From positions 31,682,958 through 31,746,957 of the forward strand of contig NC_134842.1 in NCBI RefSeq assembly GCF_965363235.1: a stretch of DNA of 64,000 nt, given 5' to 3'. A model generated the notes under the pieces. That model saw nothing but the letters and a program-made list of their open reading frames with translations, ran no database searches and was not told where the DNA came from. The DNA comes from Mytilus galloprovincialis. Lineage: Eukaryota > Mollusca > Bivalvia > Mytilida > Mytilidae. Of the stretch, positions 48,001 through 59,073 are shown in pieces. How positions within the stretch are numbered: the first letter of the stretch is position 1; each line of letters begins with the position of its first letter. Made by a program: the position numbers and the translations under genes.

Positions 48001-51000
48001 CTCCATTTACGAACTGTGACCTTGACATTCTATATCAAAATTTCTTGAAATTGGTACGGTAAAAGTTTCTAAAAATTTTTTTTTAGGATGGAACAATATG
48101 TAAAGTTAATTTAAATGTCATTTTTTAATGCTCTGCTAAAATATTCAGTTTTGAACTAGTGAAGATATAAAATTGACAAATTTTGGACTTTTCTCCTTTT
48201 TCTATTATTAGTAACAATAACACAGTTCTAAAAGTAGAATAGCAAAAAAACAATTTATTTTTTATGTTTAATTTTACAAGGTTACATGTAAGGTTCCTTT
48301 TAAAAGATAGATTAGTAAACTATACTATATAGATTTCTTAAAATTACATCCTATTAAAACCCCTTATCTGGCATTTGAGGACAAAAAAGGGGGGGCACTG
48401 TAACCCAGCTCTGCTGTTAACCTCAAATATTTTGCGGATTTTTATTTCATAGTAAGAACTCTTAGACCCCCCTACTTACAATCCTTGATAAAAATGTAAA
48501 TTATTTTGCTTGTTGTATATTGGCTAATTATGGGCCGAATACTTTAAAACTCTTGACTTGCCTTAGTCGGTCTTATTTAAAACAGAGTTACGACCATCAC
48601 ACATTTTCGTTACGACCATCCTCAACATTTTTGTTTTTTTAGTTACGACCATCATGCTCGAATTTTTGAATGAATATTTTACGAAAATTGGAATGTTTTA
48701 ATGCATCAAATTTGGTTTCAATATCTCCGAACCACCGAATAGTATGTATAAGACAAGCGGTTTGACACAAATGAACCTTTTACTGCACGAAAATCGGAAA
48801 GGAAAAACTTATCCCTAGAGTTGTCTCCCATCTCCGGATGGTCGTAACTTTTAGTTACGACCATCCGCTTACCACCAGTGAAAGGGGTGGTGAGCAGATG
48901 TACAATCATTAAGCGCAAGATAGCCTATCATGACAAAAAGATTAGAACGAATCATACCCATAACATTAATCAAAGCACTGACATTGACAACAAAACATTC
49001 AGCAACACAAATATTTCAAAATATAGGGGGCTGGATGTAGTGAGGAGGTGTCGATCTAAGATGCCCTGGATAAGTAGGCATTTTTTTCTCCACCATGGGC
49101 GCACGTAGAAGACTTCATTTTGAAGTAAAATCTGAAAGTCACCTTCCTGGTAATTACAAATGAAATGAAAACAACAGGATTATAACAGCGACAATTGGAA
49201 CATTATCTGAAGCCATCTTAAACAATGTGTATTCGATAAAGATCAAACAAACCCTTCAATCTAACTAAAACATTGATCTCTGATTACGTTATACTGCATA
49301 TGTATAATTACTATAGTATTAATGAATGGGTATTTTTATAATGGCCCTGTTATATGTCCAAGCTAAGGTCTGTAATAATGGTGGAGGAAGTCTGTGAGGG
49401 CCATTACAGACATCCAAGGCCATTATTACTGACCAAGGACATACAACAGGGCCATTATAAAAACACCCATTTCTTAATACATTTATTAACCAACTGAAAA
49501 AAGTGTATGTGTTGCTGCCAAATTGATGTACTCTCTTACTCTTTTAATGACAGTTTAGTTTCAAAAAAAAATAATTTGTACTTCACCATGATCAAGCTTA
49601 AAATATACCAAATATCCAAGATATTAAGTTGAAAGAAGTTATGTGTTGAAAAACAGGATGAACAGTGATCCCTTTATATGGTTCTTTAATGTTTGTTGCT
49701 GGTTACTAAATTAAATAAAAAACAAAAAGGTATTATACTCTTTACAGCTTAATTTTATAACTTTATTAAAAACCCTAACTGGGCTTAATACAGACAAGCT
49801 GGGCATTAATACAGGGCCATTACAGAAAAACAGGGCCATTACAGAAATAACTGGGCCATTACAGAAAGACAGGACCATTACAGTAAAACAGGGCCATTAC
49901 AGAAAAAAACAGGGCCATTACAGAAAAACAGGGCCATTACAGAAAATATGTGATTTTTAATAACCAGTCTTTTTTGGCCATAATGTACTTAGCTGGTTAA
50001 TAATATGTAGTATAACGTATTCAGAGATCAATATTTTTTTTAGATTGACAAACCCTTGTGGTGTAAATATTTACTGCTATCTAAATAGTGACCACCCTAT
50101 CATCCTATACCTGAATTTGCACGTTATTTTTTAAAGACACGGCTTTCAAATAATATGGCAGTAATTCATGATCATGTACAAAATCTGTATTACACCAGTT
50201 TGTAAGCACTCGTGGTTTTTGCTTACATTTTTATTATAGTTTTGTTGCTTTAAAATAATACAACTGTATGCTTACAATTTATAACTTACATATTTACATA
50301 TAATATATACATTAATTCTTTCTTTAGCTCACAGAAGGGCATTCACTGAGGCCCAGGTTGCTTTCTATGCCAAATTGTCTGCCAGTGTTCATGGACTTAG
50401 TCCTCACCAAACCATAATATTCGATGCTGTAAGTAGTTGTGTTTTTGTGCCGTATTATGTCATTTGATTTCTCGACTGTATCGATTCCGGTGCCACTGAA
50501 AAGTCCTATAAAGACGTGATATTGTTTAAAATACTACAATTTAAGCCACTCAATTCACAAAAAATCTTACGATAAATTTAATTATAACTTATACTATATA
50601 TGTATGAGTAACGAGTATTGTTACTCTTATGTTTTTTTGTGATTACATCCCAGCTCCTTTGTTCTAAAAGAGGTGATCTGAACCGGATCACCCCTACTAG
50701 ATCACCCCAGTTTGAGTTTCTTTGTTATGCATGCTTTCCTTTGTTCTGTAACATTTTGGCGGGAATGTCAAATCCACTATAAAACTTATAATTAATTATA
50801 CACGGTAAAGACTATCTATCAAAATTCACGTCGAAAAAAATACAGTGAATATGCTGGGATTCGAACTCAAGACCTTTAGCATATCAAGCCACGACACATA
50901 CCACTACACCAGGATGACTGGATACGAACTAGTAGTAATTTGACATACTTAAAGAAAGCAAGATCTTTTTATGAGTGGGACGAGTTGTCAGACCTTTATT

Positions 51001-52658
51001 CAGTGTGGTTTAAACCTTCTTCGTTAATAAGTCAGTTTTCAGACTGATTGTTCAATTTGAGTTTACACTTTTTCAAAAGTGGGGCCTGTCGATAAACAAG
51101 AGTGGGGCGGTTTTTTTTTTATAAAGTGGCGATATAGTGTGGGCCGACTATTGGCAAGTGGGGCGAGTTGACATTGTTTGATATCTGCTCATTGTGTTTG
51201 GGGGTCATAAAGTATATTGTAATGGTTGAGTGGCGTTCTAAACCAGATTTTATGAATTGTAAATGATTTTTCGTCTAATCTAAAACAACTCGGATGTAAA
51301 ATAGTTATCCCACCCGGACTTGGTGTGTCAGTGTAAGATCACCATCGGGGTGATCTTACACTGACACACCGCGTCCTTGAGGGATAACTATTTAAAAGAG
51401 TCGTGTGTTCTTACCTTTTTGCTTAGTAAAATATTAGTGTAAAAACGGGAAGCGCTAGGATTTAAAAACAACATGACTGTACAAATGATCAAGGTTAATC
51501 TTGAAAATCATTTCGGACGCATGGATTTTATAAATTTTTGTTTTCATTTATTGTAACCGTCTGCAGCAGATTATTGATGTTATGTTGCTGTTGTTTGTTG
51601 TTTCACATCTGCTAATGTTTAAATAACTAATACTGTTTCAGCTTGTAACAACAACACAGACATCACTTTATGATACGACAACTGGTATTTTTACCGCTCC
51701 AGTTTCCGGTATGTACGTCATTTCCTGGACAGCTAACGTCGACCATCATGAGTCACAGACAACAGAGCTAATGATTAATGGTAGATCTAAAGCTTGGAAC
51801 TTTGCTGACACTGCCGGAAGTGAAGACAGAGACTATGGAAGTGCCTCTCAGACCGTTGTCTTGCAGGTAATTATAATATGTCATCTGCAGAATTGCAGTT
51901 AGAACAAAAAAGCTGACACACCAGCATGGCGCTGCTCGCACATTTGTGTGGGATGCATGGAAACAAAGATCAACTGTGTCTGAAGGAAATTCAATGCCAA
52001 CGTTGGTTTAAGCACAATGACAACTTATGAAGAACAAAATCTCATTTAAATAATTTAAGTGGGTACAAGGATGAGGGTACATTGTACTGCTAGACTCGGA
52101 GACTTCGTGTTCATCAGCTACGGTACTGACACCGTGGGAGTAAACACAAATGATTTTATTTACGTCTTATTTAAAATAACCTCCATCAGGTATGATCATA
52201 GTCAAGTCGTTGGGGAGAAAAATATTTTAAACCGCTCAAGTATAAACACCAAAAGAATCTGAATACATGTAGTTAAAAATATCTGTTCTACATAAAGTGA
52301 AATGTGCCTGGGGGACTCATTGTACAAAGTGCATCATGTGAATAATACTAGATCCGATGGACAGGCTACTGGTCGGATAATGCGCGTCTGTACAAATAGT
52401 CCAACAGTAGTACATGTACCAGTATATTTGCTTAAAAGATACAAAACCGTAAAAGACGAATGTAAGACAAGGGCAGTTTATTCATTTTAATGTACATTGT
52501 CTATCACTGGGTATGTTAGTTAATGCCTTGTTGTTGTATTTCAGGTAAACAAAGGTGAGAATGTCTGGGTTCGAACTGGTACCAATGGTAAAGGCGATGT
52601 CAGCGGCCATGATTACAGCACATTCTCAGCATTTTTACTCTTCCCTCATTCTTTGTAG
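45025..52658 (+). CDS. Secreted C1q-domain-containing protein, four coding exons
   Basis: Exons 45025-45259, 50328-50428, 51642-51866 and 52545-52658 join in frame to 224 residues, with GT donors (GGTAAA, GTAAGT, GGTAAT) and AG acceptors after pyrimidine tracts. Residues 1-16 are a signal peptide (MHFLFSLSVFIPLISG). Residues 25-76 are heptad-like and probably form an oligomerising coiled coil. The C1q domain covers about 84-224: VAFYAKLS (89-96), TIIFD, GIFTAPVSGMYVISW (127-141), ELMINGRSKAW, GSASQTVVLQVNKGENVWVR, and the terminal STFSAFLLFP. Such proteins act outside the cell as pattern-recognition or opsonin-like lectins and are greatly expanded in mussels; the ligand here is unknown. Intron 1 is 5 kb because of two mobile elements. 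The first in-frame ATG after the conserved promoter was taken as the start. Confidence 0.9.
45454..48880. mobile_element. Foldback element with 6-base duplication, in intron 1 of C1q gene 1
   Basis: The left end CACTGGTGGTAAGCGGATGG and its reverse complement at the right (to 48880) are near perfect. AAAGGG lies on both sides (45448-45453, 48881-48886). The arms, about 300 bases, carry repeated GTTACGACCATC modules in both senses, plus GAGTTGTCTCCCATCTCC and ACGAAAATTGGAATG. The 2.8 kb centre includes a smaller MITE (46251-46390) and a direct repeat AAAACTCTTGACTTGCCTT (47740 and 48548). No transposase frame is visible. Confidence 0.75.
46251..46390. mobile_element. Small MITE, 140 bases, TCCTGGGTTGAGTTC ends
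   Basis: TCCTGGGTTGAGTTC and ATATCGTAGCAGCTACGTA on the left are matched in reverse by TACGTAGCCGCTACGATAT and GAACTCAACCCAGGA on the right. No target duplication recognised. Nested in the foldback element at 45454-48880. Confidence 0.7.
49257..50047. mobile_element. MULE-like TIR element with 10-base duplication, in intron 1 of C1q gene 1
   Basis: CAATCTAACTAAAACATTGA on the left and TCAATATTTTTTTTAGATTG-like sequence on the right are inverted; inward, TCTCTGATTACGTTATACT matches AGTATAACGTATTCAGAGA. ACAAACCCTT flanks both sides exactly (49247-49256, 50048-50057). A 9-11-base duplication is typical of Mutator-like elements. The interior has a second palindrome (49325-49480, TTTTTATAATGGCCCTGTTA and its reverse) and a tandem array (49800-49943). 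Non-coding, 791 bases. Confidence 0.8.
49800..49943 (+). repeat. Tandem array of about 20-base units
   Basis: Seven or so units of ACAGGGCCATTACAGAAAA with small length changes, inside the MULE-like element. The GGGCCATTA core also occurs in the element's inner palindrome, from which the array probably grew. Confidence 0.85.
51285..51405. repeat. Strong hairpin in intron 2 of C1q gene 1
   Basis: AAATAGTTATCCC, GGTGTGTCAGTGTAAGATC and ACC are followed after four or five bases by a perfect reverse complement, then GGGATAACTATTT. The inner 22-base stem is exact. Probably a very young or gene-converted MITE; the ends and duplication are not clear. Confidence 0.7.
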
Positions 52659-52693
52659 ATATTTGCTTATAAAGTCGGGTATCTTTTGTGTAT

Positions 52694-52699
52694 AATAAA
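52694..52699 (+). terminator. Polyadenylation signal of C1q gene 1
   Basis: AATAAA about 36 bases after the stop codon, in an AT-rich 3' flank. Confidence 0.6.
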
Positions 52700-52857
52700 T
52701 TTGAAAAATATAGCGCTCTTTTGTTGAAATAAATTACCATTGGTATGATTATATTCATACAGTATCTGCTTTTGAATTGTTCGACAAACTATTTTACTTG
52801 AGTTTCGCTGATGGTTCTTTTGGGGAGAAACGCGCGTCTTGCCTACACATCACATAT

Positions 52858-52992
52858 ATAAAAAAAGAAGATGTGGTATGATTGCTAATGAGACAACTGT
52901 CCACAAGAGACCAAAATGACACAGACATTAACAACTATAGGTCACCGTACGGCCTTCAACAATGAGCAAAGCCCATACCGCATAGTCAGCTA
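52858..52992 (+). repeat. Family A repeat, 5' part
   Basis: A clean copy of the 5' half: GAAGATGTGGTATGATTGC, GAGACAACTGTCCACAAGAG, ACTATAGGTCACCGTACGGC and ATACCGCATAGTCAGCTAC. A family F fragment (52802-52850) lies directly before it. Confidence 0.8.
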
Positions 52993-53170
52993 CATGCCTC
53001 TTTGGTGACTTTTTTCAATATTGTATGGTGTTGATATCATTTATAATTATGTTCTGTTTCACGTTAACTAAATGTTTCCATGTTACTTTCTGGCCTTTAA
53101 GTTGAGTACACATTTTTGTTCAATGTGTTAACATTGTCAATACTGAAAATGTACAGCGTCAGCTGTAAAC

Positions 53171-53617
53171 CCCGGTGGTTACTCCCTATATTTCTAGTGG
53201 CTTTGTGTGCCGCAAAACTGGGTCACTTTTTCATGCCCTGATGGTTAGAACAGGTGGTCGCTTTTTCATGTCCTGCTGGTTAATACAGGGTCGCTTTTTC
53301 ATGCCCTGCTGGTGAGAACAGGGTATATATTTTTTTAACAAAGTATTTGTCTAAAACAGTGTCTCTTACTCAACTGTTTAAGATACAGTCTAGAACCGGT
53401 TTTTGAACTGCATATATTTTATACGGTCTAGAACAGGGTATACATATTTTGAGCATGTATAGAACAGGGTATGTTTTTCAATATTTTTTGTTTAGAACAG
53501 GGTATGTTTTTCAATACTTTTTGTTTAGAACATGGTATGTTTTTCAATGTTTTCTTGTTAGAACAGGGTATGATTTCGGCTTAGTTATACCCAAAAGGAT
53601 AATCAGTAACCCCCGGG
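53171..53617. mobile_element. hAT-like MITE with 8-base duplication
   Basis: The left end CCCGGTGGTTACT and reversed right end CCCGGGGGTTACT are inverted. CTGTAAAC flanks both sides exactly (53163-53170, 53618-53625), the 8-base length typical of hAT. The interior is made of AGAACAGGGTATG and GGTCGCTTTTTCATGCCCTG direct repeats. Short open frames in it follow the repeat period. Confidence 0.75.
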
Positions 53618-53899
53618 CTGTAAACATACATGTACATTTGTTATCATGTATATGATTGTAATGTAATAGGTTAATCTTCACTATGTTTCCAACCACTGGG
53701 TCGATGTCAATGTAGATGGAGTTTTTAATCCCCGAGGGTATCACCAGCCAAGTAGTCAGCACTTCTTTGTTGTCACGAATTACCATTGATATGGTCATAA
53801 TTATAAATTAACTATTTACAGAACTTTGATCTTTTTTAAATACTAATGCTTTTCAACCTCAGGAATATAACACTTTAGATAAATTTGGCAAAATTTTTT

Positions 53900-53938
53900 T
53901 GATTTTTTTGTCCTCAGTGCTCTCCAACTTTGTACTTT
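53900..53938 (+). repeat. Family F repeat, left piece, split by element 2
   Basis: CAGTGCTCTCCAACTTTGTAC reads as the left part of family F. The right part (TTTATTTGGCCCTTGTAAC, TTTTTGATTCGAGAGTCAC) resumes at 57905-57950, so element 2 inserted into a family F copy. Confidence 0.6.
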
Positions 53939-55240
53939 TAGTCCAGCGGATATCAGAATAATTGATCACTTTATGGTAAAAGCATGAAACTTGGCATAGT
54001 GAAAGTTGAAGGGGTATAGACGAAATTCAGATATGAAGCCACGAAAACAAATCCAATATGGCGCCAAATTCAAGATGGCCGACATAAGTATAACATCATT
54101 CACTTGATGGAATTTTAATGACTCCACAAGATGTCACAAACTTAAGGAAATACAACTAAGATATGTCAACTATTTTTTTTTAAACTTTATAATACAGAAA
54201 TCATCAAAATGACGTCCAAATTTAAAATGGCTCGTCAAAATGTCTGAATTTGATAGTATTAGTATGTATACACAATAATTTTGTGCTAGAAAGTTATCAA
54301 ATCCGTAAAACTGATCATTTGATATACACATAGGCCTATAATGTATCATTTATACCTGGGTGCATGGATTATATTTTCAAAATAGCGGCTATATTCAAAA
54401 TGGTGCCGATTAACATGTCAAAATTTGATGTTTGTTAAAGTATGGTATGAAATTATTTAAAAAGTTATGGATCATACATTTCTATACAAGTACGTATTAT
54501 ATATATGCAAACATATTATTATTTAATGTAACATGTGACATTAACTATGAAATTAAAATGGCCGATACAACTCAAAATGGCGCCTTTGGCGAGTTCTTAT
54601 TTTTAACAGATACAGGTAATAACCATAGAAAATGCACAATTTGCCTGTTGACAACACTGTTGCCGGAAGGAATGCTCTGTGGGTTTTTGGATTAGTTTTT
54701 GGTAAAAGGAAGCATATCACGCAGTTAAATTAGCAGCCATCATGAATAGTTGGTGTGATCTAAAGCAAAGAATCAAGAGATGCTCTTGGAGAGAGCTTCA
54801 ATATATAATAAAAAGTTAGCCTCACGTATAGACCTTATAAATATTAATATTGTCAATTCAAATTGGAGGGTTATATACTATAATTTAAAATGAGGAGATT
54901 CTTTAGATCGGTCGATCCAAACACAACTCTCCAAATCCTAAGATAACCTCAATACATCTTTGTACTGGCATAACGCCTTTTGCAATAGACGGTAAAGTGT
55001 GCACACCGTAACTTGGTGAGCTCTATGTGTTTTTTGTAACACGAGAAGCCTTTACGAATGAATCAGCTGTACCTGGTGATGTAACATGTACATTTACTAA
55101 AACACTAGCACTCCACTCCACTACCTTCAAGACAACTATCAAGAGCTTTGAAAGCAGCCATTTCAATGTTTAGGCCAATGAACATCATGATAGAGTTTTC
55201 CTCATCATACATTTGAAGCTAGTTTATTGTATTAGTTTTG

Positions 55241-56730
55241 CTACCGTGAAATGGGGTTGATCAAAGCAACAACTGGAGTTTGGCCTGGATTAAGCTTTCT
55301 TACAGCGCTATAAATAATGTTCAATGAATGTTGTATTTTCCCAACTGATTTTGTTTGCTCATGAATTAGAGGTAGAAGGGCAGACACTGCTGGTATTTTT
55401 CCCATCTGGCAGTACTGCAACAGAATAGGCGGATTATGAAATATTTGTACCCACTCTAGCCTTAACACTTGAATTTCCCGAATCATGTTTCAGCCATTTG
55501 AATTCCCCTTTTGATGCACGTGGGAATTAGAACATAATGATTAAAATTTCTCCTTCAACTAATGAGGTATCTGATTCGCTCAATCTTAGAACAGCTGGTG
55601 GAGGATTTGAATAACTCTCTGGTAAAAAGAAACTCTTTTTGACTGGCATTTCAACATAGAATCAGATTGGTCAAATGTTTGAACACACCTTGAACATCAT
55701 CTGAAATATCTTTCAATAAAGAGATGCATGTACCATGGAATTAATCTTTTGACGATATACTGCTTGGATTGTGGTCAATGTTGTCTAATTTAGATGAAGT
55801 AAATACATTTTGTAGTAGGTTAGCAGGGCAAACAATATTGCATTGGCCATAGAAATAGAAATGTCTAACACTCGGTCGTAGGAGACAGGTAGTCCAAGTT
55901 TAAAGATAGTATCTACTAATCACGTTTTCTAGTCTTACAGTGTATGGATCATGATTCCCAAATGAGCACAATCTGGAGGTACATGATATGGACGGTTGGA
56001 TAGTTTCTTTGTACAACTATACATCAGAAGCTGTGCTATTGTTAATGTAGACTAAGAATATGAACGATCCTAAATGTTGGGTCCAAACTGAATCATACTG
56101 ACCAAAAAAAGCATTGACTGGGGTACAGAAGCTTCCTGATATTCCTTTGGAAAGGTTCCTTTAAATTCCGAATTTAATTCGAAAATATCATTACGAACAA
56201 ACGTACAGTAGCTGCTTTTAATATGTTGACCAACTCATTATCAAAGTCTTCTAAAAAGTAAACTAAAAAAAATACTGAACTCCGAGGAAAATTCAAATCG
56301 GAAAGTCCCTAACCAAACGGCAAAATCAAATTATAAAACACATCAAACAAACAGACACCAACTGTCATATTCTTGACTTGGTAAGGCATTCTCAAATGTA
56401 GTAAATAGTGGATTGAACCGACTCTTCAATGAAGGACCAATGTCATCTTTCAAATCAAGAATGTTTTCACGGTCTTGATTGTAAGCATCTAAGTCAGGGA
56501 AAATAGATACACATCTGTCTTTTAGTCGAGAACTATAAACTCAAAATTAAACATCTGCACCTAGACATGTTATTTTTTTCCATATACAGTTTACATAGAT
56601 CTGACAACTTGTAAACACTGATGGTCTCATCGCATGACCTTGTTTCATTTATATAAGAGACTAGTTCTGAAAATGCAATACCATGGATTTGTCTTTCCTT
56701 CTTAGATTCGACAATATCATTTTTCATTTC
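55241..56730 (-). pseudogene. Decayed gene of an uncharacterised protein family (copy 2)
   Basis: On the minus strand, from 56727 downward: HGIAFSELVSYINE and SVYKLSDLCKLYMEK (about 56680-56575), an acidic FKDD-type block near 56440, then from 55486 a conserved stretch with IPAVSALLPLIHEQTKS and YSAVRKLNPGQTPVVAL (about 55390-55260). I recall these blocks, in this order, from long uncharacterised predicted proteins of bivalves and cnidarians. Copy 1 (17640-18990) shows other blocks of what I take to be the same family, largely complementary to these. The frame is broken and a family D repeat sits in the middle. No catalytic residues can be assigned. Confidence 0.5.
56263..56415 (+). repeat. 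Family D interspersed repeat
   Basis: AACTCCGAGGAAAATTCAAA, CGGAAAGTCCCTAACC, GGCAAAATCAAATTATAAAA, CACCAACTGTCATATTC and TTGACTTGGTAAGGCATT. Other copies: 61104-61225, 63450-63650, and a 3' fragment at 58313-58420. Inserted inside the decayed gene of element 2. Confidence 0.7.
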
Positions 56731-57159
56731 AATTCGAGATGCTCGTTTATATAAGGAAACTAAACATTTAGAGTGGTGTGGTACTTTGCTTCCTGTGCAA
56801 TTAAATCACTAGCGCTTTACTTTGCAAGTAACAACGTGTCATTTAATTTAGTGGTCATTCTCTTAGACGTGTATCTTGACCAAATGTTGAGGACTAATGA
56901 AAGACTTCTTGTTCATTTTCATTACAGAAGAACCAAACAGACTGGTTATTGGGAACTAAACGGAAAAGCTATATCTAGTTTTCTTTTTAGATGAGGTTGC
57001 TTTATCATCTATTCTCTCATGTGAGGTTTGTTTTTCAGCTCTATTCAACTTTGTTTTGTTGAGTTTTAAGTTGCAATATTTGTGCCACCATACTTTGTGG
57101 TCAATGAAAGACTGTGCTATTCCAGATCTCTCATTTTAGTTTTCAATGCACACATAAAT

Positions 57160-57890
57160 GCCTTTAGGCATCAATCGTAATTCATGAAACTTCTTAATAT
57201 TGTCAGCTGGACTATATAAAGTGATCAATTATATCAATTTTTTGGACTCTTCTTTTCGAATTTTGGCGGCCATTTTGAATTTGTTGGCCATTATGGAATT
57301 ATTTTTGATTGTTCCGTATTGAGAAAAGAATAATAAGCATCATAACTAGCAATCTGTTAAGTTTTGTGCTTTTATATTCAATTGATCAATTAAACCATTT
57401 TTGTGGACTCTGCCTCATCACTGTTGGCGGCCATTGTAAAGTTGGTGGCCATTTTGGATTTTCTATTTATAACTCCATACCCCAAAATCTTAACTTCATG
57501 TAACACTGTGCAACGTTTCATGCTTTTACCATGAAATGATCAATTCTAATAATTTTTTGGACTATATAGTATGATTTTTGTCGGCCATTTTGAATTTGTC
57601 GGCCATTATGGAATTATTTTTGATTGTTCCATATTCGGAAAAGATTAATTAGCATTATAAGTACATGTAGCTATATGTAAAGTTTTGTGCCTTTATATCG
57701 AAATGACCAATTAAACCATTTTTTGGACTCTGCCTCATGACTGTTGGCGGCCATTCTGAAATTGGCGGCTGTTGTGGATTTTTTTTCTGATGGCTCTTTA
57801 TCCAAGATTGTTAATAAGCATCATAGCTAACACTGTGCAAAGTTTCATGCTTTTACCATAAAAAGACCAATTGTCCCAAAATATAAGACC
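57160..57890 (+). repeat. Subterminal tandem units of about 165 bases in element 2
   Basis: Four units start with TTTTTGGACT (57238, 57402, 57556, 57720), followed by GGCGGCCATT, a GTTCC or TCCAT block, and TTTTGTGC or TTTCATGC with TTTTA(C/T)A. Alternating units are more alike, giving a higher-order period of about 320 bases. The left arm has related sequence in inverse sense (AAGATGGCCGAC, AAAATGGCGCC). Confidence 0.65.
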
Positions 57891-58312
57891 TAGTTGCTGG
57901 ACTATTTATTTGGCCCTTGTAACCTTTTTGATTCGAGAGTCACAGATTGTACTGGCCGGACCAGTGAGTGTAACCAAGATGACTGGGTTTAAGTAAGGAT
58001 AAAACAATCAGGAGCTGACTTTTATTTTACTACCAATCCAAATGGGGGAAAACTGAAAATACAAATATAAATACAATTTTACAATGTGTTCAATGATAAT
58101 TAAAGTCCATTAAAAATACGGATAAACAGTTCGTAGATATATAAAGCTATTAATGTTCTTTATAATAACAAATGGATGAATATTCTTGTAATACAGTTAA
58201 TATTTCAGTATATGCGTCGAGTATAAATATAACTTATCGGCTTACGTTTATAGCAAACATTTTCAATTCTGTTTTGTTATGACCATATGAAGTTTAAAAT
58301 GACAATTACACC

Positions 58313-58420
58313 AATCCCCAACGAAAATTCAAAACGAAAAAACAAACACCTCACTTGTAATACAACCGCAAAGAATTCCGTTATATTGACAATAACAAAA
58401 TGAATAATGTCTTAGCAAAA
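58313..58420 (+). repeat. Possible family D 3' fragment
   Basis: CACCTCACTTGTAATACAAC, AAGAATTCCGTTATATTGAC and AATAACAAAATGAATAATG resemble the family D 3' end. Weak. Confidence 0.35.
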
Positions 58421-58759
58421 TAGACAGGCTTTATTTCCGTTCTCCGTTACTCTATCAAAAAAAAATTCTTTTAACTGTGCAAATTATTTTATTTGGCGTC
58501 ATTTTGTCCTAGGTTTATATTGTCATATCATGTACATGGCGGCATTTTGTTCAAAGATATGGTTGACTTTCTGAAATTTTTTATTGATTTTGTATTTACA
58601 TTGTTTCATAGATCAAATTTATTCGCTCAGTGTATATTCACTTGTTTGTTTTCATATGTCTTTTGATTGAGTTAAGCTATTTCAATTGATATCTTATAGT
58701 GTGTCTTTCTTTGTTGTGATGTTATTCTATTGTTTCAGTTAAGGGTGAAGATTGATACC

Positions 58760-59073
58760 TCTTAATATTTGTGAACCCGCTGTATTTGTTTGCACTTTTC
58801 CGAAGTCAGGAACTAGATATTCTGTGGTTGACGTTTGTTAATGTGGTCCAATGATTCTCGTTTCTCGTTTTTTTTTTAAATAGATTAAACCGTTGGTTTT
58901 CTCGTTTGAATGGTTTACACTAATCATTTTTTAGTTCCCTAATTAGCTTGCTGTTCGGTGTGAGCCAAGGCTCCTTGTTAAATACCGTATTTTTACCTAT
59001 AATGGTTTACTTTTACAACGATGACTTGAATTGAAAGTTGTCTCATTGGCACTCATACCACATCTTCTTATAT
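58760..59073 (-). repeat. Family B repeat, inverted, near full length
   Basis: Reading the minus strand: AAGAAGATGTGGTATGAG, GTGCCAATGAGACAACTTTC, AAAAGTAAACCATTATAGGT, AACAAGGAGCCTTGGCTCAC, ACCGAACAGCAAGC and CGAGAAACGAGAATCATTGG. Confidence 0.75.

Larger units (their letters stand above)
53939..57904 (-). mobile_element. TAGT...ACTA element 2 with a decayed gene
   Basis: The left end TAGTCCAGC and right end GCTGGACTA are inverted, flanked by TTT on both sides (53936-53938, 57905-57907). Further in, TATGGTAAAAGCATGAAAC (53973) matches the reverse near 57850. The right arm is a tandem set of about 165-base units. The centre carries a minus-strand decayed gene (55241-56730) of the family seen in element 1 and a family D repeat. 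It interrupts a family F repeat, which fixes both edges. Length is about 3.97 kb. Confidence 0.7.

Noticed and set aside
54432-54695. An 87-codon plus-strand frame
   Set aside because: It lies in the repetitive left arm of element 2, on the strand opposite to the decayed gene.
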